Positions 8,441 to 15,585 of a stretch of DNA of 64,000 bases are shown here, piece by piece. Numbering within the stretch: position 1 is the stretch's first letter; each line of letters starts with the position of its first letter. The notes below the pieces were generated by a model. That model was not told the origin of the DNA and did not search any database. It saw only the letters and a list, made by a program, of their open reading frames with translations. The DNA is taken from the NCBI GenBank assembly GCA_947166625.1, contig CAMVEX010000009.1, forward strand, positions 19,985-83,984, read 5' to 3'. The stretch comes from an uncultured Clostridia bacterium (lineage in GTDB: Bacteria; Bacillota; Clostridia; Oscillospirales; Acutalibacteraceae). A program made the translations under genes and the position numbers.

Positions 8441-10891
8441 TTAATGATATTTTATTCTTGTGTTTTTAAATCTGCCGAATAATATGTCGATGATTCGTTG
8501 AATAAGCTGAGCAAGAGTTATTGTTTTTGATCCCTGAATTGTTTCCAGCTCGCTTTTAATTTCACCGCATTTTGAACAATATGTCCGGTAATATATTGTA
8601 TTACCGTTGTTGTTTTCCGTGCTTTTTGTCACAAAATTGTGGCCGGTGGGGTTAATTCTGTATTGTTGCTTAATGATTTGATTGCATACTGTGCAGTGGC
8701 TGCCTTCTGTATATCCGTATTCTGTACATGTCGGCTCCGTTGCATAATCTGTTATCGGCTTATGTCCAAGTGCAGGTATTATCTCCATGTCGCTTATCAT
8801 ATCTCCGCAGGCAGCGCATGTATAAAATTGCGTCCCTGCTTTTGTGCAGGTTGGTTCATTTCTGATTAAAATCGGGTCATGTCCGTTTGCATATAATATT
8901 TCTTTTTGAGTATGACCGCAATTATAACAACAGTAAACATTATATCCGCCTTGAGTGCAGGTCGGCTCTTTGTATTCTTTTACATAGTAGTCATGCCCTG
9001 TAGCCTCATATGTTTCCGTGTAAGTGTCATTACAGTGTGTACATGTGTAAATACAGTAGCCGTCCGTTGTGCAGGTGCTTGGGTAATATTCTTCCGTATA
9101 GTCATGCCCTGTAGCCTCGTATGTTTCCGTGTAAGTGTCATTACAGTGTGTACATGTGTAAATACAGTAGCCGTCCGTTGTGCAGGTGCTTGGGTAATAT
9201 TCTTCCGTATAGTCATGCCCTGTAGCCTCGTATGTTTCCGTGTAACTGTCATTACAGCGTGTACATGTGTAAATACTGTAACCGTCCGTTGTGCAGGCGC
9301 TTGGGTAATATTCTTCCGTATAGTTATGACCTAAAGCCGGATAAACAACAGGTTCCACTATATATTCAATCGGATCTGTGTCAGACCAGTAGACATATTC
9401 TGAAAAACCTGTTTCTGTGCAAGTGGGTTCCACCGAACTCGTTTCAATTGGATAATGCTTTTTTGCATCAATTATTGGTTCGTTTGATTTTGCAATTGTT
9501 ATTTCACGCCACTCGTTCTCTGAGCCTAAATAATAGACATCTATAAGATATGAACATCTAACAAATGCCCCTAGATTGATACTTGTAACACTTTTGGGTA
9601 TGATTATACTTGTCAGTCTGGTACAATTGTAGAATGCAGATTTTCCGATACTTGTGACACCGTTGGGTATTGTGATACTTGCCAGTCCGGTACAACCGGA
9701 GAAAGTATCTCTTGCGATGCTTGTGACACTGTCAGGTATCGTAATACTTGTCAGTCCGGTACAACCGGAGAATGCATATTCTCCGATGCCTGTGACACTG
9801 CCGGGTATCATAATACTTGTCAGCCCGGTACAATCGGAGAATGCATATTCTCCGATGCTTGTGACACCGCTTAGTATCGTAATACTTGTCAGTCCGGTAC
9901 AACCGGAGAATGCACCCCGTCCTATGCTTGTAACACTGTCTGGTATCGTAATACTCGTCAGTCCGGTACAATCGGAGAATGCACGCTGTCCTATGCTTGT
10001 AACACTGTCTGGTATCGTAATACTTGTCAGCCCGGTACAACCGTAGAATGCACCCTGTCCTATGCTTGTAACACTGTCTGGTATCGTCATATTTGTAAGT
10101 CCGGTACAACCGGAGAATGCATAATCCCCGATATACTTGACACTACCGTCTGTTGGAATAATACTGTTTTTACATCCGGTAATCAGTGCTTTGCCTTCCG
10201 TTGCAATCATACAATTTCCTGCGCTATGGTATTTCGGGTTGCCTGATTCAACTGTGATGTTTTCTAATCCGGTACAACCGGAGAATGCACTACTGCTTAT
10301 ACTTGTAACACTGCTAGGAATCGTAATACTTGTCAGTCCGGTACAACCGTAGAATGCATATTCTCCTATACTTGTGACACTTTCGTGTATCGTGATACTT
10401 GTGAGTTCGGTATGATCGGAGAATGCACGATTACCGATATTCTTGACGCTACCATCTGTTGGAATGATGCTGTTTTTACATCCGGTAATCAGTATTTTGT
10501 CTTCCGTCGCAATCAGACAGTTTCCTGCACTATGGTATATAGGATTACCTGCTTCAACTGTGATGTTTTCTAATCCGGTACAACCGGAGAATGCACACTG
10601 TCCTATGCTTGTAACACTGTCGGGTATCGTAATACTTGTCAGCCCGGTACAATTGGAGAATGCACACTGTCCTATGCTTGTAATCGGTTCACCGTAAATC
10701 TCAGACGGAATTTCCAATGCACCGGTTGCAGAATTTGTGTAACCAACTACGGTGACATAATTATCGGAAACTTCATACTTCAAGACGCCGTCGCTTATTG
10801 CTCTAATAGCAAAACAAGTTACATATGTTGTAATGACAATAAAGACAATTACTATAATACCGATCACTCTTTTTGCTAATCTCAGTTTCAT
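8441..10891 (-). CDS. BspA-like leucine-rich repeat surface protein with Cys-rich repeats
   Basis: 816 residues. An N-terminal hydrophobic segment (residues 8-30) is a signal or anchor. About fourteen 23-residue LRR_5 repeats follow ([18 protein letters not shown]), the BspA type found on surface proteins of gut and oral bacteria. The C-terminal half has about seven units of roughly 37 residues with a Cys, a CxxC-type pair and a Gly-His, three of them nearly identical. The same module occurs in the surface protein at 60822. The end ([16 protein letters not shown]) is an amphipathic tail. An AAGGGGC site precedes the ATG. It is probably an adhesion or matrix protein; the ligand is unknown. Confidence 0.88.
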   Translation of the reverse strand: MKLRLAKRVIGIIVIVFIVITTYVTCFAIRAISDGVLKYEVSDNYVTVVGYTNSATGALEIPSEIYGEPITSIGQCAFSNCTGLTSITIPDSVTSIGQCAFSGCTGLENITVEAGNPIYHSAGNCLIATEDKILITGCKNSIIPTDGSVKNIGNRAFSDHTELTSITIHESVTSIGEYAFYGCTGLTSITIPSSVTSISSSAFSGCTGLENITVESGNPKYHSAGNCMIATEGKALITGCKNSIIPTDGSVKYIGDYAFSGCTGLTNMTIPDSVTSIGQGAFYGCTGLTSITIPDSVTSIGQRAFSDCTGLTSITIPDSVTSIGRGAFSGCTGLTSITILSGVTSIGEYAFSDCTGLTSIMIPGSVTGIGEYAFSGCTGLTSITIPDSVTSIARDTFSGCTGLASITIPNGVTSIGKSAFYNCTRLTSIIIPKSVTSINLGAFVRCSYLIDVYYLGSENEWREITIAKSNEPIIDAKKHYPIETSSVEPTCTETGFSEYVYWSDTDPIEYIVEPVVYPALGHNYTEEYYPSACTTDGYSIYTCTRCNDSYTETYEATGHDYTEEYYPSTCTTDGYCIYTCTHCNDTYTETYEATGHDYTEEYYPSTCTTDGYCIYTCTHCNDTYTETYEATGHDYYVKEYKEPTCTQGGYNVYCCYNCGHTQKEILYANGHDPILIRNEPTCTKAGTQFYTCAACGDMISDMEIIPALGHKPITDYATEPTCTEYGYTEGSHCTVCNQIIKQQYRINPTGHNFVTKSTENNNGNTIYYRTYCSKCGEIKSELETIQGSKTITLAQLIQRIIDILFGRFKNTRIKYH
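8991..9323 (-). repeat. three near-identical 111-bp tandem repeats
   Basis: Units begin at 8991, 9102 and 9213, each 111 bp (37 codons) and almost identical in sequence. They encode the Cys/Gly-His module. A fourth, diverged unit continues beyond 9323. The high DNA identity indicates recent duplication. Confidence 0.9.
9640..10690 (-). repeat. 69-bp tandem repeats encoding LRR_5 units
   Basis: Repeats of 69 bp (23 codons) with the recurring plus-strand words CAGTCCGGTACAACCGGAGA and GGTATCGTAATACTTGTCAG. Two longer units (about 10135-10290 and 10435-10590) carry a matching insert encoding [11 protein letters not shown]. Copy number is likely unstable. Confidence 0.85.
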
Positions 10892-10997
10892 ATCAAATGC
10901 CCCTTTTTTGGTTGTTTTCTATGTTATTATTCATTAGTAGCTATAATTATGCATTGTCCATTTGAAGTTTTGTTAACAAATGATATTATGATGAAAA

Positions 10998-11381
10998 TTA
11001 TTGAATCCCTCTGCCTTTTAGATTCAAAGTAAATTCATGTTTAGCAAAAAATTCAGGAAGATAGCCATTACCAAGACAGTCAGGAACCGCTTGTTGTAAA
11101 TACTTATTACATTCTTTTTCAAATTCACAAGTTTTATGCGGAAAAAATTCTGATAAAACTTTCAAGCCATAATTATTTGTATATTTACAACATGGGTTTA
11201 TAAGAATTAAGTTTATTGACTTTGACATATCCCACGCAGTTGAATCATATCTTTCATTAAGGGTTATTGCATTTGAGAGAATGATTGCATTCACCTTGTC
11301 ATATGCATCACGCATCAGCGGTTTTCCGTTATTTCTGAACTGACTAACATCAGAGTGTTTGTTAAAAACCCGAATCTTCAT
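10998..11381 (-). CDS. C-terminal part of frameshifted nuclease-like gene
   Basis: 127 residues in the frame that continues the 11362-12009 gene after one base is skipped. Joined at the GGGTTTTT run, the product reads smoothly (NEDSGF then NKHSDVSQFRNNG). This part has no motif I recognise; it ends HEFTLNLKGRGIQ. The ATG at 11381 has no ribosome site of its own, which supports one broken gene rather than two genes. Sequence is markedly AT-rich compared with the flanks. Confidence 0.6.
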   Translation of the reverse strand: MKIRVFNKHSDVSQFRNNGKPLMRDAYDKVNAIILSNAITLNERYDSTAWDMSKSINLILINPCCKYTNNYGLKVLSEFFPHKTCEFEKECNKYLQQAVPDCLGNGYLPEFFAKHEFTLNLKGRGIQ

Positions 11382-12009
11382 TCATAATATAATCCCAGTA
11401 ATGAATCATTTCTAAAGAAGTTGTTGAAATCAACAATAAATTGCAAATTGTTTTTGAAGGATCACAAAATTTTTCCTGTGCATTCAATAAACAATCTTTA
11501 ATTTTGTTATCGGACATTTCCTTATGAACAACATCTCCCATTTCTAAAACAGATGCTGATTCCCTCAATTGTTCGACAAAAGCATTCATTGCTGCACAGT
11601 TTTCACTTTTATCACCCGATCTATATGCGAAACTTCCAAACATTTTATCTTTATTGTTTTCCTCATATTTAGGTGATTTAACTTCAAAATTATAGGTAAT
11701 CCCGCTATAATCTAGGGAGACATCAACGTTTTTGTTATTTGAGTAATTAACATTTTTTTCTGGAATAAATGCTTTTCTTGTAGATGATAGACAAAAATAA
11801 AGCATCAATTCAGCAATAGCTTCATTATACTTGAATTTATCAAATTTTGAATTGTCACACAGAAGGTTTTTAATCTTTTCTTCTTTGACAGAATTAATAT
11901 CTAATAACAATAGTTCTAATTTTTCTCTATATTCCACATTAGAGCAATTTCTCAGTGGGTTATCAATATTTAATGAATCGATTATTCTTTTAACTGTACA
12001 TTTTTCCAT
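11362..12009 (-). CDS. PD-(D/E)XK nuclease-like protein, N-terminal part (frameshifted)
   Basis: 215 residues. The motif VDVSLDYSG followed by YNFEVKSPK gives Asp96/Asp100 and Glu109-x-Lys111, with Glu67 on a preceding helix: the layout of the PD-(D/E)XK nuclease fold. That fold is shared by restriction enzymes, repair nucleases and defence effectors. Translation stops at 11362 after a T5 run, and the reading continues in another frame to 10998. Together the product would be about 335 residues. It is a lone gene in an AT-rich patch next to a recombinase remnant, which suggests transfer. The specific role is unknown. Confidence 0.6.
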   Translation of the reverse strand: MEKCTVKRIIDSLNIDNPLRNCSNVEYREKLELLLLDINSVKEEKIKNLLCDNSKFDKFKYNEAIAELMLYFCLSSTRKAFIPEKNVNYSNNKNVDVSLDYSGITYNFEVKSPKYEENNKDKMFGSFAYRSGDKSENCAAMNAFVEQLRESASVLEMGDVVHKEMSDNKIKDCLLNAQEKFCDPSKTICNLLLISTTSLEMIHYWDYIMNEDSGF

Positions 12010-12109
12010 TAGACAATAATCCCTCTCAATTTGTAGTTTGATATATTTGTTATGTAATTAAAGACAAAAAAGAAACAGGGTGCAACCTGCATTAGTAAAG
12101 ACAATCACT

Positions 12110-12138
12110 GGTATCAAAAAAGTGAACTTTTTGATACC
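12110..12138. promoter_or_regulatory. perfect hairpin in the nuclease gene leader
   Basis: GGTATCAAAAA (12110-12120) pairs with TTTTTGATACC (12128-12138) around a 7-base loop. The inner part, GTGAACTTTTTGA, is repeated in inverted orientation at 12259-12271. It lies in the expected leader of the nuclease-like gene. Confidence 0.6.
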
Positions 12139-12233
12139 GGTCTCAAGTTTCCCTATATAGTCTCCTGGTCTGCCACTTTCATGATATAACAGCTAAAAAT
12201 ACACCAAAAGTATTGATTTGATTAGTCAAATAT

Positions 12234-12282
12234 AGTATAAAAAACAGGAATGTTAACTGTCAAAAAGTTCACATTGTGACAG
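12234..12282 (-). promoter_or_regulatory. promoter and overlapping dyad of the nuclease-like gene
   Basis: Minus-strand TTGACA (12258-12263) and TATACT (12234-12239), 18-bp spacer. The dyad ACTGTCA (12256-12262) / TGACAGT (12277-12283) covers the -35 box, as an operator would. The loop contains AAAAGTTCAC, also found in the leader hairpin. Confidence 0.65.
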
Positions 12283-12308
12283 TATTTATGACGGTATAAT
12301 ATATTATT

Positions 12309-12540
12309 TTATTTATTCATAAGCCTGTATTCTCTCAGCCTTCTGTAAAAAGTAGCTTCCGATATACTGCACCGCTGTAAGATTTCTTGCAGCGTGATTT
12401 GTTTTTTATCCCACTTTTTGATGAGAGAGGGGAAATCCGCCGGCAACTGCTTTTCCGGTCTCCCGAACTTTACACCCTTCAGCTTCGCCGCCGCTATGCC
12501 CTGAGCTTGCCGCTTTTTGATAAGTCGTTTCTCCTTCAGC
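12309..12540 (-). pseudogene. serine recombinase C-terminal fragment
   Basis: A frame ending at 12309 reads KKRQAQGIAAAKLKGVKFGR, then a helix-turn-helix (ITLQEILQRCSISEATFYRR). This is the DNA-binding end of a resolvase/invertase-type serine recombinase. The catalytic domain is absent: upstream the frame runs directly into a signal-peptide sequence of a different gene. It is a relic of a mobile element and marks a recombination junction near 12540. Confidence 0.8.
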
Positions 12541-12622
12541 TGCAGATGATAATGAATTTGCCGGAACAGTCCCCAAAATCATTATGACACAGACAATAAT
12601 AGACATTACTCTTTTTTTTCAT
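12541..12622 (-). pseudogene. signal-peptide remnant of an exported protein gene
   Basis: After GGAGGG (12631-12636) an ATG at 12620-12622 starts MKK. Removing one of eight A restores MKKRVMSIIVCVIMILG and a signal-peptide end (TVPANSLSSAAE). The mature protein has been replaced by the recombinase fragment. As written, the ATG frame ends after about 28 codons. It lies 27 bases after the terminator hairpin of the structured RNA. Confidence 0.65.
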
Positions 12623-12642
12623 AAAAATTACCCTCCATAAAA

Positions 12643-12803
12643 TAAAAAGTGCGCAGCCCGTGAGCTACGCACGAAAAACGCATAGCTCCGATTGCTGCCA
12701 CGCAACTTCTGAATACTTAGCAATGAGTATATCAAAACAGGAGCATGCATTTTTACCGAGATAAAAACACAGACTCATTGCTAAAAATATTCAGTTACGT
12801 GGC
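12643..12803 (-). ncRNA. structured RNA, copy 1, about 160 nt
   Basis: On the minus strand a consensus promoter (12810-12839) precedes a segment that starts exactly at a long stem: 12773-12803 pairs with 12697-12728 (over 25 pairs). The 44-base loop holds a local hairpin (TTTTTA/TAAAAA, 12750-12767) and GCATGCTCC (12740-12748), which can pair with GGAGCTATGC (12680-12689) beyond the stem, forming a pseudoknot. A terminator ends the unit at 12644-12672. A second copy lies at 44627-44791 with different stem sequence but preserved pairing. I cannot match it to a named RNA family from memory. Confidence 0.7.
12644..12672 (-). terminator. terminator of structured RNA copy 1
   Basis: GTGCGTAGC/GCTGCGCAC stem (12664-12672 with 12649-12657) followed by five T on the minus strand. 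GAGCTATGC (12680-12688) can also pair with GCGTAGCTC (12662-12670), which would block this stem. Confidence 0.8.
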
Positions 12804-12809
12804 AATCAC

Positions 12810-12839
12810 AGTATATCATACTTGTAATACAAATATCAA
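12810..12839 (-). promoter_or_regulatory. promoter of structured RNA copy 1
   Basis: TTGATA (12834-12839) and TATACT (12810-12815), 18-bp spacer. The same two hexamers and the same spacing occur before copy 2. Confidence 0.8.
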
Positions 12840-12920
12840 GGTAGAATTATCATGAATATTCATTTTTGTTTTCGATACCCAAATCCCAAAAAGCCGGTTG
12901 GTTATAATCCAAAACAAATA

Positions 12921-12951
12921 CCCCGACCGAAGCGTTAAGCCTCAGTCGGGG
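12921..12951. terminator. terminator after the ywlG-like gene
   Basis: CCCCGAC (12921-12927) pairs with GTCGGGG (12945-12951) with further GA and GC pairs inside; T-rich sequence follows on the minus strand. It ends the minus-strand operon that starts at 14041. Confidence 0.75.
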
Positions 12952-12983
12952 CAGTGAATATATATAGTTATTACTTACAATGT

Positions 12984-13517
12984 TTATTCATATTTTGTTC
13001 TTTCGCCGCCGATATATTTCGGCCTTGTCCTTGCGGCGGTGAGCTTCGCTTTTCCGATAAAATCATTTTTGAGCCTGACGGGTACGGCCACTCTTTTCAG
13101 GTGCATTCCGATAAGCGTTTCGCCTATATCTATCCCGGCGTCAGCCTGTATCTCTTCAACGGTTACGGGATTTTTAAGGTTTTGATAAGTGACAGTAGCG
13201 AATGATCCGCCCGCGTGAGGGTGAGGCACTGCGCAGACCCGCTCCCAGCCGTGTCTTTCGGCGTTTTCGGCTTCCGTAATGATTGCTCTGTTCAGATGTT
13301 CGCAGCATTGAGCCGCGATAAATATTCCTTTTTCATCGGTTATCTCCGATATGCCTCTGTATATTTCAAGGGCGGTTTCAGGGCTCCTCACAGTGCCGAT
13401 TTTGCCGCCGAGCACCTCGCTCGTCGAGCAGCCTATCACAAGCGTATCTCCCGCTTTGAGCCCCGCGGCCTCAATAAGCTCCGACGCCGCTTCCTTAGCC
13501 TGTTCGTAAATACTCAT
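12984..13517 (-). CDS. ywlG: UPF0340/TIGR01440 family protein (YwlG-like)
   Basis: 177 residues, the normal family length. Recognised by GDTLVIGCSTSEVLGGKIG near residue 22, AAQCCEHLNRA near residue 68, and CAVPHPHAGGSFAT near residue 90. Proteins of this family (DUF436) are widespread in Firmicutes and have no established reaction. It starts two bases after the stop of the ECF S component, so the two are translated together; this association hints at a role in metabolism of the imported vitamin, but that is inference. Confidence 0.88.
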   Translation of the reverse strand: MSIYEQAKEAASELIEAAGLKAGDTLVIGCSTSEVLGGKIGTVRSPETALEIYRGISEITDEKGIFIAAQCCEHLNRAIITEAENAERHGWERVCAVPHPHAGGSFATVTYQNLKNPVTVEEIQADAGIDIGETLIGMHLKRVAVPVRLKNDFIGKAKLTAARTRPKYIGGERTKYE

Positions 13518-13519
13518 TT

Positions 13520-14041
13520 TTATTCTCCTTTACCGCTCAAAATTCTTTTCAGCTTTTCGCTTTTGTAAATCGCCGAATACAGCAGGTATGATGCAATCAT
13601 CCCCGCCGCCCCCTGAATCAGGTTCATAGGTATTTCGGCAAATGCCGCCCTGCCGTATCTCAATATGACTGATTCATATAAAAGATAGCCGCCCGTCATT
13701 ATGATTTCCGCAGGCAAGGCTCCCAGAATGATGCCGTGTCTCGATTTGAATTTACGGGTGATAATCCCCGCGGTCAACGCCATTAAAGCTTTGATCATCA
13801 ATGTTGCCGGTGCATAAGCCGTATATCCGAATATTATATCGCTCAGCGCGGAGCCGAATCCGCCCGCAAGCGCGCCGCAAAGCGGACCGAGAAATACTCC
13901 GGCAAGTATTACGAAGCAGTCCCCGAGATTTACATAACCGTGCGTCGCAGGCACGGGGACCTGCACCGTGACGGTAGCTGCGCAAATCAGCGCGGCAAAT
14001 AGCGCCGTGTTGGCGATTTTTAATGTTTTTGTTCTTTTCAT
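13520..14041 (-). CDS. ECF transporter S component, possibly for vitamin B6 or a related compound
   Basis: 173 residues with five to six hydrophobic helices and the small-helix motifs of S components (GDCFVILAGVFLGPLCGALA). S components bind a vitamin in the membrane and join a shared energising module encoded elsewhere. The divergent neighbour is a MocR/PdxR-type regulator, and such pairs are known for pyridoxine uptake (PdxU), so a B6-type substrate is plausible. Substrate residues cannot be judged from sequence alone. The gene leads a two-gene operon with ywlG. Confidence 0.85.
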   Translation of the reverse strand: MKRTKTLKIANTALFAALICAATVTVQVPVPATHGYVNLGDCFVILAGVFLGPLCGALAGGFGSALSDIIFGYTAYAPATLMIKALMALTAGIITRKFKSRHGIILGALPAEIIMTGGYLLYESVILRYGRAAFAEIPMNLIQGAAGMIASYLLYSAIYKSEKLKRILSGKGE

Positions 14042-14075
14042 TTTTATATTCCTCTTGATTTATCTGCGGTGAGAT

Positions 14076-14132
14076 ATTATAATAAATTTGGCATTAAATC
14101 AATGGCCATTTCTTGAATATAATATAATGCCA
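14076..14132. promoter_or_regulatory. divergent promoter region with possible MocR half-sites
   Basis: The minus-strand -10 TATAAT is at 14076-14081; its -35 (ATTGAT, 14098-14103) is weak. Plus-strand TATAAT is at 14118-14123. TGGCATTA (14089-14096), AATGGCCATT (14101-14110) and TAATGCCA (14125-14132) form a symmetric set of similar words. MocR proteins bind such repeats at divergent promoters. Confidence 0.5.
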
Positions 14133-14143
14133 GATGAGGGCTT

Positions 14144-15529
14144 ATGCTTACTTATAATTTTGAACGAAACAGCGGCGTTCCGCTATATGAGCAGCTTTAC
14201 GGCGCTGTCAAATCCGATATATTGAACGGAATAATCAAATCCGATGAAAAGCTTCCTTCAAAAAGGGAGCTTGCGGCGCATCTCGGGATAAGCAAGGTCA
14301 CGGTCGAGGCGGCTTATGCCGCATTGATAGATGAGGGATATGTTTATTCAATAGAAAAGAAGGGCTATTTCTGTGAAAAAAACCTTGCTCTGCCCGGCAA
14401 AAAATCAACTCCCGTTTCAGCCGCCTCGTTTTCCGCCGATGAATTCAAGGTGGATTTAAGCTCAAATGCCGTTCCCAAAAACCAGTTCCCTTTTTCAATA
14501 TGGTCGAGGCTTACCCGTGAAGTTATGCTCAATTACAGCCGCGAGCTGCTCGATCCTATCCCGTACAAAGGAATGTATGCTTTCCGCGAGGCGCTTTGCA
14601 GTTATCTGCTCAGCTCAAGAGGTATGCGGGTTTCTCCCGAAAATATCATCATAGGCGCGGGTAGCGAATATCTCTATACCCAAATAATAAGACTGCTCGG
14701 GACGGATAAGGTCTATGGGATCGAAAATCCCTCATATCATAAAATTTCCGAAGTTTATTCAATGAATAATGCGGATATCCGCTATTTTGATATTACCGAT
14801 CATTCTGAGACCGTTTCCGAGATCGAGAGATCGGATATTGATATCATACATATATCGCCGTCTCATAATTTCCCCACGGGCAGGGTGATGGGCGCCAAGA
14901 TCCGCCATGATCTGCTTTCTCTTATCGGAGACAGGCGAAACGGATATATCATAGAGGATGATTTTGACAGTGAGCTTCGTTTTGAGGGAAGACCGATCCC
15001 GCCGATGCAGACCATTGATAATTCCGGAAGAGTTATCTATATAAACACATTCTCAAAAACTATATCGCCCTCTATGAGGATCGGCTATATGATCCTGCCG
15101 CCCGATCTTGCCGCAAAATATTCACGCGAGCTCTCTTTTAATTCCTGCACGGTGCCGTCCTTTGAGCAATATACCCTTGCCGAATTCATTTCACGGGGTT
15201 ATTATGAGCGGCACATTAACCGTACCAAAAAATATTACAGGATTCTCAGGGCGGAGCTTCTTGAAGAATTCGCCCGTTCTCCTTTGCCAAAACGCTCGGA
15301 AATTTCAGAATCTCAAGCCGGCCTTCATTTCACCCTTTTGCTCGATACCGAAATGCCGGATGCCAAATTAAAAGAAATGCTTGCGGCAGAGGGAATTAAA
15401 GCGTCGTTTATGTCCGATTATGTTTACGGCTCCGATTCTCACGGGCATGAGCTGCTTGTGAATTATTCGGGCCTTGACAGAGAAAAATTCAGGCTTGCGC
15501 TCGATACTGTCTGTAAATTACTCGGTTGA
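14144..15529 (+). CDS. MocR/PdxR-type transcription regulator (GntR HTH plus aminotransferase fold)
   Basis: 461 residues. An N-terminal GntR winged helix (GVPLYEQLYGAVKSDILNG, then LPSKRELAAHLGISKVTVEA) is joined to a type I aminotransferase domain from about residue 110. The PLP-binding Lys is in NTFSKTISPSMRIGY near residue 305. MocR regulators sense PLP or an amino-compound adduct; the PdxR subgroup controls vitamin B6 genes. Divergence from an ECF S component supports control of that transporter. The ATG at 14144 follows GATGAGGG closely. The stop codon overlaps the promoter of the next gene. Confidence 0.92.
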   Translation: MLTYNFERNSGVPLYEQLYGAVKSDILNGIIKSDEKLPSKRELAAHLGISKVTVEAAYAALIDEGYVYSIEKKGYFCEKNLALPGKKSTPVSAASFSADEFKVDLSSNAVPKNQFPFSIWSRLTREVMLNYSRELLDPIPYKGMYAFREALCSYLLSSRGMRVSPENIIIGAGSEYLYTQIIRLLGTDKVYGIENPSYHKISEVYSMNNADIRYFDITDHSETVSEIERSDIDIIHISPSHNFPTGRVMGAKIRHDLLSLIGDRRNGYIIEDDFDSELRFEGRPIPPMQTIDNSGRVIYINTFSKTISPSMRIGYMILPPDLAAKYSRELSFNSCTVPSFEQYTLAEFISRGYYERHINRTKKYYRILRAELLEEFARSPLPKRSEISESQAGLHFTLLLDTEMPDAKLKEMLAAEGIKASFMSDYVYGSDSHGHELLVNYSGLDREKFRLALDTVCKLLG

Positions 15530-15554
15530 TTTATTCCCGTCGGGATGTTATAAT
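15526..15554 (+). promoter_or_regulatory. promoter of the secreted lipase gene
   Basis: TTGATT (15526-15531), overlapping the MocR gene stop, and TATAAT (15549-15554), 17-bp spacer. It makes the in-frame start at 15526 impossible and supports ATG 15586. Confidence 0.7.
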
Positions 15555-15585
15555 AAACCATAATGTTTTTCGGAGTGATAAATTT

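Noticed and set aside
8991..9323. Possible CRISPR-like regular repeats
   Set aside because: Units are contiguous without spacers, keep the reading frame and encode a protein module.
8906..10697. Long plus-strand open frames (142, 130 and 84 codons) in the surface protein gene
   Set aside because: They lie opposite tandem repeats of the minus-strand gene; their regularity comes from the 69-bp and 111-bp repeats, and none has a ribosome site.
12309..12540. Active serine recombinase
   Set aside because: The catalytic N-terminal domain is missing and the 5' side belongs to another gene.
12643..12803. 6S RNA, tmRNA or retron RNA as identity of the structured RNA
   Set aside because: No tmRNA-like tag frame or tRNA ends, no reverse transcriptase gene nearby, and the pseudoknot plus terminator layout does not fit the single long hairpin of 6S RNA.
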